Assembly: GCF_003473485.1 (NCBI RefSeq)
Contig: NC_053044.1
Coordinates: forward strand, 48,710,091-48,774,090
DNA from: Medicago truncatula
Lineage: Eukaryota; Streptophyta; Magnoliopsida; Fabales; Fabaceae
Length of the DNA stretch: 64,000 bases
Direction: 5' to 3'
A model generated the notes under the pieces. That model did not search any database and was not told the DNA's origin. It worked only from the letters and a program-made list of their open reading frames with translations. Positions 49,266-58,606 of the stretch are shown here, one piece after another. The stretch's first letter is position 1, and each line of letters begins with the position of its first letter. The translations under genes were made by a program, and so were the position numbers.

Positions 49266-50290
49266 TTACACTATAATTGAATTACACTATCCTCATCTCT
49301 TATGTTATAATATATGCTCACTTCTCTTATATGATGCTTGAATTACAACTTCTTCCCTTAATAATTAAATATGCACTACACTTTAATCTATTTTAAAATA
49401 AATAAATATTTTTATTATATATTAATTTTTAACCACCAATTAAGAAAAATTAATTCAAATCTTTATAATTTAAATGTCAATCATAATTAAATTTAAATAT
49501 TTTTCTATTGATTTTATAATTTAGAGTATAAAATTAACTTTTAAATAGCAATGCTTTATTGTCTTTAGTAATTTTTCATATATTTTAACTTTATTTTGGG
49601 TTGTTTCATATTTTATAATAGGGTTTAAAACTAGTATGAAATTGTGAATAAAAAATAGCAAAAGATATGTATTCAATTTTTTATGGCTAAATTACCTTTT
49701 TGATCCTCTAACTATTTAATTGGTATCGGATTAGTCCTCTAACTAAAATTTGATTTATTTCGGTCCTCTAAGTTTCTCACTGTTACTATATTTAGTCCTT
49801 TCTGTTAGTTTTATTCAAATAAATGTTAGGAGATTTTATTCAAACAAACCCTAACATTTATTTGAATAAAACTAACAAAAATGACTAAATGTAGTAACGG
49901 TGAGAAACTTAGAGGACCGAAATAAATCAATTTTTAGTTAGAGGATCAATCTGATACCAACTAAATAGTTAGAGGACCAAAAAGGTAATTAAGCCATTTT
50001 TTATTATATTAAAATATCCCCGCAATACTATTTTTTTTTTCTGAATGTGTGTTAGATTATTAATTTTTTTGTTAGATTATTAGAAATAAAAAAAAAAATA
50101 TTGAGGGAGTAAAGTGTGGATTTTAACATAAGAGGGGAGGGGAGTATAATTCAAGCTTCTCTTAGGGGAGGGGAGCGAAATTTTTTCTAATATGCTTTGA
50201 ATAAGAGGGGAGGGAAGTGTATATTTTAACATAAGAGGGAGGAGAGTGTAGTTTAAACATCTTTGAGAGAAGGAAAGTGTAATTTATTCT
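49264..50290. mobile_element. TIR element with repeated arms, split by a nested MITE
   Basis: The left arm (about 49264-49400: 'attacactatcctcatctct', 'tatgctcacttctcttat') is mirrored by a longer right arm (about 50090-50290) with several copies of 'taacataagaggggaggg' and 'aagtgta'. The right arm is expanded by internal duplication, so the arms differ in length. The MITE at 49685-49995 lies within. Outer limits are approximate. Confidence 0.6.
49685..49995. mobile_element. Mutator-like near-perfect palindromic MITE, 311 bp
   Basis: The left arm GGCTAAATTACCTTTTTGAT and inverted right arm GGCTTAATTACCTTTTTGGT extend about 140 bp each and leave only a short loop. A perfect 9-bp direct repeat ATTTTTTAT flanks it (49676-49684 and 49996-50004). 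A transcript would fold into one long hairpin. Confidence 0.93.
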
Positions 50291-50635
50291 ATCATATAAA
50301 AAGATTTCATATTAGGGATGATCTGGTGTGATAAAAAAGGTGTTTGTTTCGAGCAGCAATCCGTCCAGATGTGATAAAAAAATATCATATAATCATTTGG
50401 AACTTTGAAATTTGCGCATTCAATGCACTAAAAATTGAAGTCTTTGGCTTTTTAATGAATAATTTTCTAATTGAAATCCTTAAAGAATGCTCTTAAAACA
50501 CTCGTTAGCAAAATTCTTTATTTAATCATTATTTTATCATTATCTCTCATTAAAATACGTACAATAATATCATCAAAATTCAATACCACTCAAATGACCT
50601 TAATTCTCATAGTTTAGAATAAATGTTGATTGATC

Positions 50636-50730
50636 TGCAACTCTTAGCTTAACTGGTAAAATGTCGAAATTGTTAGACTGAATATCATGATCAGGGTGTG
50701 GGAATGAATGCAAATAATGGAGAAGTGTCA
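50636..50730 (+). mobile_element. tRNA-derived SINE-like fragment
   Basis: 'cttagcttaactggtaaaat' resembles a SINE A box. The B-box area is degenerate ('gatcagggtgtggg'). Confidence 0.45.
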
Positions 50731-50907
50731 CGTGAGGAAGTGGTGGCCTGGAGGGTTTGTACGCGTGATTAAGTAACTTGGGGGCCAGCCAAGCATTAAC
50801 TACAACTTTCTTATTTGAAAGGACACAAAAAAACTAACTCCATTCCATTTTGAATATATTTTGATAGATTATATTCAACATTTTTTTATATTTTTTATTA
50901 TAGTCAA

Positions 50908-50995
50908 GTAGCATAGTGGCTTAAAATTCACACGGCAAGATAAATAAGTGGGTTGTTGAGATTCGAACTTCAGCCTTAAAGTTCTCATCAATTAG
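50908..50995 (+). mobile_element. tRNA-derived SINE-like fragment
   Basis: 'gtagcatagtggcttaaaa' (A-box-like) and 'gagattcgaacttcagcc' (B-box-like) lie about 45 bp apart. No tail or target duplication was found. Confidence 0.5.
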
Positions 50996-51711
50996 GTTAA
51001 ACTTACGATGACGATTATATTTAAAATTTAATAAATTATATTCAAGAATAATTTTTTATGAATCAATAAGTTGTAGGACATCAAATGACGAATCGTTCTA
51101 AAGAATTCGAATTTAATTCTTAAATAAAAAAAAATTGTTAGACATTACTTATATTGTGATGGAACTCCAAATTATTAAAGCAACACCATAAAGAAGGTGT
51201 AGATGATTCACAATAGAAGAAGACATCTCAATAAGAGAAGAAGGCATCATAACCGATCTTCACATCCATTTGCAAGCCCTCAAATGATCCTATTATACAA
51301 TAACAACAATCAACTCATATACATCCCACAAAATATATTTTTTTTGTTTTTTTGAGATTAGTCCTAAAAAAAAAATAGTCCTTATTTTAATTTTATGTAA
51401 ACTAAATGCAAGGACTAAAAGCACTCTTATTTTATTATTATTTTTTGTAAAACTATATAAAGTATAAACTAAAAATGAATATTCTTTTGTAGGGATTACA
51501 TTCGAAAACTCATACTTTTATTTTATTTTTTTAGGAAAGAAAACTCATACTTTTATAGCATCTAAAATATATTTACTTCTTTGTCTTTTAAAAATTACTC
51601 CTTTTTAATTTTTATTGATATAAACTTAAATATTAATGGTCAAATTAGTTTTGTTCAGTTAGTGAGAAATTATTTAAGTCTCGTTGTATGTGATTGTGTG
51701 TATACATCTTT

Positions 51712-51836
51712 TTTTTAAGAAGCTAAATTAGTCCACTTGAATTGACACTGAAGATAATCGAACCTGAGACCTCGAGGAGGAGCATACTCACAAGTCCCAA
51801 ACCAATACCACCAGAACAACCCAAGTGAGTTTGTTT
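51712..51836 (-). mobile_element. tRNA-derived SINE with target duplication
   Basis: On the minus strand it contains 'cacttgggttgttctggtgg' and the B-box 'caggttcgattatc'. Its A-tail is the T-run at about 51709-51716. GTATACATCTTT flanks it (about 51700-51711 and 51837-51848). Confidence 0.8.
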
Positions 51837-51969
51837 GTATACATCTTTGTTAGCGCACATGAGACCTTGAGTCTTTCTCTGATCTTGGTGAATTCCTAGT
51901 ACCGAACTCAGATACATGTTTTATATCAAGAAAAAGAACTTAAATTATAATGAAGCTGATTTTGGAGAA

Positions 51970-52062
51970 CTATTTTTTTTTTTTTGTGGTGGCCGAAGTT
52001 CGAACCTCAAACCTTGTATATATTATAAATTGTTTATACCAACTGAGTTAAGCTCACGAGGA
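51970..52062 (-). mobile_element. tRNA-derived SINE with A-tail
   Basis: On the minus strand, GTGAGCTTAACTCAGTTGGT (A box) and GAGGTTCGAACTTCGGCC (B box) are followed by an A-tail (T-run at 51972-51984). Confidence 0.75.
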
Positions 52063-52340
52063 AGGAGAACTAAATCTGATTGAACCTCCAAGCCAAACAT
52101 AGAAAATGTGATTGCAACTTTTTGCCACCTAAGTTGTACTTAAGGAGGAAAAAACTAACTATTTCAAATCAATTTTTTTTTAATTAACTTGAAATGTTTT
52201 TGTTGTTGTTTATATTTAAATTGAAAGGGAGTATTGAGTTGGCAATCATGGTGCGTTTGGCGTGAGAAAAATGATGAATTGTTAGTATAAGAAAAAGTTT
52301 TTGCCTTACTTAACTTGTCTACCACTTCACTTTATGTGAT

Positions 52341-52341
<1 letters not shown>

Positions 52342-52378
<37 letters not shown>
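52342..52378. repeat. AAT trinucleotide microsatellite
   Basis: About twelve TAA/AAT units ending in 'aacaataatc', roughly 450 bp upstream of the SWEET start at 52830. Confidence 0.9.
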
Positions 52379-52381
<3 letters not shown>

Positions 52382-52662
52382 TAATCAATACTATTTAAAA
52401 AATTAATGAATGCTAATACTTATTTTAACAACATTTTTAATGTTATACTTAAAGCAAAATTCATTAATTTGTATAAAATTAAGACATTTTATCCCCAAAA
52501 AGCAAACAGATAATTATATTTTGGCTTTTGTTTTTGTTTCGTGTGGCTTTCAAAGCAATAATGTGGTGGAAAGCAATGATTAATTCATAGTTCCATAATG
52601 TCCACGCAAAATAGCACAGCTAAACATCCCCCCACAGTACCCCATGCATGAACCATCTACCT

Positions 52663-52670
52663 TATATATA
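52663..52670 (+). promoter_or_regulatory. TATA box of the 52.8-kb SWEET gene
   Basis: TATATATA followed by AGAAG lies 160 bp before the ATG, leaving a 5' leader of about 130 nt. Confidence 0.55.
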
Positions 52671-52829
52671 AGAAGACTCACCAATACTCATATTCATATC
52701 AGTGTTTGTGACACAAAATTTAAGCTAGAGTTTGGTCTTCAATTTAAACCTTCCTTCTCTCCCTTCTCACAAGGGACTATTCAGAGAGAGAGAGAAAGAA
52801 AGAGTTTTCATAAGATCATAACAATTACC

Positions 52830-54362
52830 ATGTCGTCCCACCACAGTCATCTATCTTTTGCCTTTGGAGTTCTAGGCAACATTTCATCCTTTGTGTGCTT
52901 TCTAGCACCACTGTAAGTAGAAACAATAATATTTTCAATCCACTTCACTTAATTGTAAATTTTAATATATGATGATGATGAACTTTGAAAATAAAACTAT
53001 ATTATATTTTTGCAGACCAACATTTTATCGAATTTGTAAGAAGAAATCAACAGAAGGTTTCCAATCAATTCCATATGTGGCTGCACTATTTAGTGCAATG
53101 CTTTGGATGTTTTATGCCTATACCAAGAAGGGTGAAACTCTTCTTATCACCATCAATGCATTCGGTTGTGTGATAGAGACAATTTACCTCGCAGTTTTTG
53201 TTACTTACTGCCCCAAGAAAGTTAGGGTACGTGTATAAGAGTGATATGCATATTAAATTTTACTTGCATAGCTAAAGTTGCTAGGATGTTATTAGTTGTC
53301 ACAATAACATCTCTTTTTAAAATTTTCGAATACTCTAGATGTCATGAATTATATATCCATGATAAACATATTAATTTTTAAAAAAAATTGTTCTTATGTA
53401 GATGTCAACATTGAGGATGATTGTGTTGATGAACTTTGTGGGATTTGGCACGATTGTCTTGTTAACTCACTTCCTAGCAAAACAAGAAGAAGGACGTATC
53501 AAGCTTCTTGGATGGATTTGTGTAGTTTTTGCTACTAGTGTTTTTGCTGCCCCTTTAAGCATTATCGTGAGTGCATCTTAATTAACATTCTTACCGACAT
53601 GCTTGAATTAGCTTTTTAAATTATTATTTTTAAGCTTAATTAATTTCTCATCCATGCATGGTTTTAATCATCTTGTAGAGAGTTGTTATTCGCACCAAAA
53701 GTGTAGAGTTCCTTCCTTTTCCACTTTCAGTTCTCCTCCTCATAAGCGCGGTTATGTGGCTGTTGTATGGTCTTTCTCTCCGAGATATCTATGTTACTGT
53801 AAGTTCTCATCATTCATCTACTATGTTGTTTAAACTTTTTTAGTATAGTGAGTGTATCTACTATGAAAATGTCTTTCTCTAATGACGCGTGACGTAACAG
53901 AATTTCAAACATTTGTTTTATGTTTGCATTTGTATTAATTAATTGCTATTTTGTCTTTATGGAATAATACATAACAAAACTTATGTTTTTTTTTTTTATG
54001 GACAGCTCCCGAACGTTGTGGGGTTAACATTTGGAATAGTTCAGATCACACTCTATGCAATGTACAGAAACAGCAAACCCGTAATTGATGAGAAGCTACC
54101 AGAACATAAAGGAGACATTGTCGACAAAGAAATTGAAAACGTAGTAGTTCCAAGTAAAACAACAAATGATGAGAAGAAACTAGAAGTGAGTGTTGTTGAT
54201 ATGGTGATTGTGGAGAAAAAGGAAGAGAAACAAGATGAAGAACATGATGAGAAAGAGAAGAAACAAGACCAAGTAACTCAGGACAAAACAAAGGTTAAGA
54301 ATGAAAATGACAACATTAATATCAACAAAACAGAGGAGAAAGATAGTGGTTGTGAAGTTTAA
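52830..54362 (+). CDS. SWEET: SWEET sugar transporter (clade III-like), 311 aa
   Basis: Five exons (52830-52912, 53016-53226, 53402-53566, 53679-53798, 54006-54362) join in frame. The protein has seven membrane segments in two triple-helix MtN3/saliva units joined by one helix: [20 protein letters not shown] (about 7-28), [17 protein letters not shown] (47-63), [79 protein letters not shown] and [18 protein letters not shown]. Conserved SWEET marks include [20 protein letters not shown] and [10 protein letters not shown]. These proteins let sugars move through membranes; clade III members mostly carry sucrose at the plasma membrane. The C-tail of roughly 90 residues is unusually charged ([20 protein letters not shown] is one stretch with a minor approximation of register). 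The intron usually found after the GLG codons is absent, fusing exons 1 and 2. Confidence 0.95.
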
Positions 54363-54589
54363 TGGAAGAGAAATAGTTGGCGGGCACAATCTCCATCTCT
54401 CTTTAATTTGTTTGTGTGAAATTCGAATTACGTGTAATATTTTAAGACGCATATAAAGGAGAAGAGACGGTGTAGATATTGACGTCTGTATCTTCCTCTC
54501 TCTACTTGTGGATTTTAACTTGTTTTTACTTTATCACTTTTTATGTAATTTCTCTTTTGTTTACTTCAACCTAATTATAATAAGCATCG

Positions 54590-54767
54590 TGTTAACTTGT
54601 GCCCTTATGCCACATGTTAAGGTTTTTATAAAAAGAAAAATATTTATTGAAAAACATTAAATATTGGCACAATTTCAATTATATGAGAAATAAATTGGCA
54701 CAATTTCCCATGTATATAATTTTTATATTTAGAATCTTAACATGTGCCTTAAGGGCATAAGGTAACA
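54590..54767. mobile_element. MITE just downstream of the 52.8-kb SWEET gene, 178 bp
   Basis: The left arm TGTTAACTTGTGCCCTTATG and the inverted right arm TGTTACCTTATGCCCTTAAG match over about 35 bp. Two direct copies of TTGGCACAATTTC lie inside. It begins about 230 bp after the stop codon, so it may affect 3' end formation. Class uncertain. Confidence 0.75.
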
Positions 54768-55394
54768 TTTTTCTTATAATAATATATGCCCTCAATTCAC
54801 ATCGGTAGTCATTGGATTGAGATAATAAATTTCAAATTTCACACTTGATTATTTAACTATTTAAAAAAAAAATCTATTAATTAATCTTAATCTAATGATT
54901 ATCAATGTAGCTACCTTCATGAATGATCAAACCATCAATTTTCCTAAATTTGAGAAAACATTCACGAATGAGAAACTTTTTTGCGTGGTGATTTGTTTCC
55001 AAATCTTCTGCCTCTGTTTCGAAGGATCGTTGTTGTTGATATCCATCGAGGTTGCTTCTTGTATCGTTGATGGATTGTGATGAACTCTATCGTTTGTTCA
55101 TCCCTCGATATGAACTTTGTTTGATGATAGGTTATCTTTGTGATCGAAGATCTAGGCATCGCCATGCTGTTTCAGTTTTGTTTGGATCAAGTTTTCTCAT
55201 ATTTGTTTTGTTGCATATTGGGTCTGGTTGGCTCGAAAGAGCGTTTGGATCGTTGTTTGTTTTGGCGGACGACTCATTTTCCGTTACCAACTCACCATCA
55301 CAAATGTTCACAAAACTTTTTTTTTTTTTTTTGCTATCTAGTTTGGCGTCTGTATGTATAAGCTTACAGGGACAATATATTTACGATGCTGCAA

Positions 55395-56172
55395 GAATAC
55401 AGATTTGCTCCAGTTGCTTACTTCCTCCAGTTTTCAGTTCTTTGTTCAGATGTAGGACACGTGGTAAGTAAAATACCAACGGTTGAGATTAATAACGTTT
55501 CACTGTTCCTCTTCTTGTCAACCGTATCCTCCATACTTTTTCTCCCTTTCACGTCTCCTGCTTGGTCATCTCAACTCTCGCTGTCGTATCACCACCATAA
55601 CTCCGCCGTTTTTCCGCTGCATATTTACGCCGCCGTTGAATCACTGTTTTAATTCCATTGTGGAATCAGCTTTTCAAGTTCCACTGCATCTGCCCCTTTC
55701 CTAGTTTAGGGCTGTGAAGTTATATGGTGACTAATCAATTCAAGGTCTACTAGGAATTCACCAATTCAAGAAATAATGCAGATTTAATTATGCAATAGTG
55801 ATGCTCAATGTTGCAGATTTTATGCAGAGTTTAGTTTGCAGTGTAATCAATTCATGAACAAATACACAGTGGCGGCGAACCTAGACGGAGCGACGGGCCT
55901 TCACGGCGGCGTCCTGGTAACACGGCAGAAGGTAGATGGCGCAGTGGTGGAGAATCACGTCGGAGCGGTTGGCCTTCACGACGGCTTCCAGGTAACGCGA
56001 CAAAAGGAAGATGACGACTCAATGAAGCAGAAGACGTGAAAGGGAGAGGAACGGTGAAACTTTGTTAATCTCAACCGTTGGTATTTTACTTGCCACATAT
56101 CCTACATTTGAACAAAGAATTGGAAAATTGGACGAAGTAAGGAACTGGAGCAGAAAGGTTTACCATCTAAAA
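55395..56172. mobile_element. TIR element with GC-rich repeated core, about 775 bp
   Basis: The left arm GCTCCAGTTGCTTACTTCCT is mirrored by the right arm ('gaagtaaggaactggagcag'). The match runs about 120 bp and includes 'aaaataccaacggttgagat' on both sides. The core (55870-56040) is GC-rich and contains two tandem copies of a unit starting 'ggccttcacg', with 'gacggagcgacg' and 'ggtaacgcgacaaaagg' nearby. No clear target duplication. The short frame at 55836-56039 (GATGLHGGVLVTRQKVDGAV) is this repeat and matches no family I know. Confidence 0.65.
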
Positions 56173-56351
56173 TCCATTTGCTTAAAAAAAAATATGAGCA
56201 GTATTTATCGGACTCAGCCTATGCAATAGGAGCTACAACGAATCTCACATTATACATTTGAGTTGTATAACAAACCATACTAAAATAAATATATTGTTAA
56301 AATGGTCATTGATTAAATGTCTTAGACTTCTGGTAATTGATAATTAAGTTA

Positions 56352-56715
56352 GGCTAAAATATGATTTTGGTCCTTGTAAATATGATTCGTTTTGATTTTA
56401 GTATCTGTAATTTTTTTTGTAGTTTTTGGTCCCTGCAAAATATTTTATTTTTGAAAATAGTCCTTGGCCTCAATTTTGTGATGATTTGTCACCTTTGTAG
56501 GGACTACTTCCAAAAACAAAATAATTTGTATGGACTTTTTTCTACAAAATGGGTTCAGTCATCATGCGCCACATATACAAATCATCACAAAAGTGGGGCC
56601 AGGGACTATTTCCAAAATCAAAATATTTTGCAGGGACCAAAAACTAAAAACTAAAATTACAGGGACTAAAATCAAAACGAAGCATATTTGCAGGGACCAA
56701 AACCATATTTTAGCC
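56352..56715. mobile_element. Mutator-like MITE of the GGCTAAAATATG family, 364 bp
   Basis: The ends are GGCTAAAATATGATTTTGGT and, inverted, GGCTAAAATATGGTTTTGGT. The 9-bp repeats ATTAAGTTA (56343-56351) and ATAAAGTTA (56716-56724) flank it with one mismatch. It shares its terminal family with 10158-11482 and 63503-63831. Confidence 0.9.
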
Positions 56716-56724
56716 ATAAAGTTA

Positions 56725-57660
56725 TTTCACTCAAATGTAAAAACCTTTCAACAGCTAAGCTTATCGCAATCTTTCCAATTTTGTGATAGATAAATGGTCA
56801 TAAAAATGCAATGATCAATATTAAAAGGATGTAGCAATAATATTAAAAAAAAAAAATTAAAATTAGAATATTCATTGGTGGAAAGTGATCATTCCTCGGC
56901 TCTAAGACTCTTCAAGGTTAGACATCTAAGTATAACCGTGAATTTTCATTGTCTATCTCATTTTATCTATTTACTGAATAAAATGTAAAGCTTTTATATA
57001 GTCAAACAATCACAACAAATTGTAAATCCAACTTTTATGATGATTTTAATTTAAACCAAACATTTCTATTGACCCAACTATAATAATTGATTCACAATAT
57101 AATTTATACATATCAATTAAATAAATAAATAAATATACACATTAATTCACAAATTATATGTATATAATTAATACTACTAGTTATGTAAAGAATGGTTGCT
57201 TCTATCCCTAAAAAAAAAATGTAAAGAAATGGTGCCAATGAAAATATTGAAGGGGATGGCCAGCAAGTGGACTTGAATCTAGCAAAGGTGGTGATGCCGA
57301 CTGTAATATCTAATAAAAGTCTAAAGCTGAGTTTGGTGAAGTAGAGGAGCCAAATCCACCCCACCTGGCTTTTCTTAGCAGCAAGGAGAGAATGCAATGA
57401 ATAAGTTATTTGTAGTAGGTTTTAGGACTGATATTGTGAGTTGAATGCTTAAAATCGTATATTTTGTGACACACCATAAATAGCCAATGTGGAAAGGTGT
57501 TCTTCACATAGAATTATAATTAGCTTTTTGTTTTTCCTATGGCTAGGATGATGGATGAGTCCTGATGTGTTTTCTCTTCTCGAGTCTGGTATGTTTCTCT
57601 TTTGGTGTTAGGCATTTTCATGGTTATTCAGCATAAGCATAGTACATTTTAATTTTCATC
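56725..57660. other. Intergenic stretch, nothing recognised
   Basis: No motif was seen in the open frame at 57113-57397 or elsewhere. Confidence 0.45.
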
Positions 57661-57675
57661 TTTTTTTCAGTTTTG

Positions 57676-57800
57676 TTTTTCTTTCAAGTTAAACTAGCCC
57701 ACTCAAATTAACAACAGTGAGAATCGAACTTGCGACCTTGAGGAGGAGGAGCACACTCTAAGGTCTCAAGTCAACACCACCAAGTAAACTCAAGTGGGTT
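57676..57800 (-). mobile_element. tRNA-derived SINE with target duplication
   Basis: On the minus strand it contains 'cacttgagtttacttggtgg' and the B-box-like 'gcaagttcgattctc'. The direct repeat CAGTTTTG (57668-57675 and 57801-57808) flanks it. It belongs to the same family as 51712-51836 and 15254-15472. Confidence 0.75.
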
Positions 57801-58606
57801 CAGTTTTGATAGGTTGTTCACAAAAGTTAAAAATAAAAAAATAAAAGACATGGGTTTTTTTTTTTTTTTTTTGAATATCTAAATAAATGATATGATGTAC
57901 CCGAGTGAGTTTTTTGATATAATGTAATTTTATAGAGTATTTCAAATTCTTCAAAATAAATCAATTGATTGAATGATAGATTTGAAGAATTCTAAGATTG
58001 GAGGTATTTTATGAAATATTTTGCAAACTTAGTTCAGAAAATTTCAAATACCACTTAAAATTAAAAATTTGAAATTTCTTGACTACTCTATACAACGTTA
58101 ATTTCAATTTTATCCTCAATATTTTGTAATTAATGCCTAAAAATTTACTTAAAATTGAAAGTTGGTCCCAAAATGTTGCTCTATTTTCATATTTTTAAAT
58201 TTGACCCAAAAAATTTGAAATGAAAGAAGTTCAACTGAAAAGTTTAAATTGCTTAAAAATCTTTTTTTTTTTTTTTTCTAATATTAATTTCATCGTTCAA
58301 ACACAGGTATGCATTTTTTTTAAGGAGACACAGTGTATGCATTTAATTTTCATTATATTCCTAATGCGTCATATCTATATCTACTATTCTATTGCCTCAA
58401 GAAAATATCTATAATTTTTTTAGGGTACTTTTTTATTTTTATTTTATTTTAGGGTACTATCTCTTAATTATTTTGCTATTGACAGACAGCTGGTGTGTGG
58501 AGATATAATGGGACCTAACAAAATAGTGTTGAGACGACTGCCTTAATTTGTTTGAAGCAAGAATCATATTCTTCTTAATTTCCATTCTTGCTAGCAACTT
58601 GACGAA

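Noticed and set aside
57540-57580. 'ggatgagtcctgatgtg' near a possible hammerhead-ribozyme core
   Set aside because: The conserved GAAA and paired stems required for a hammerhead are not in place.
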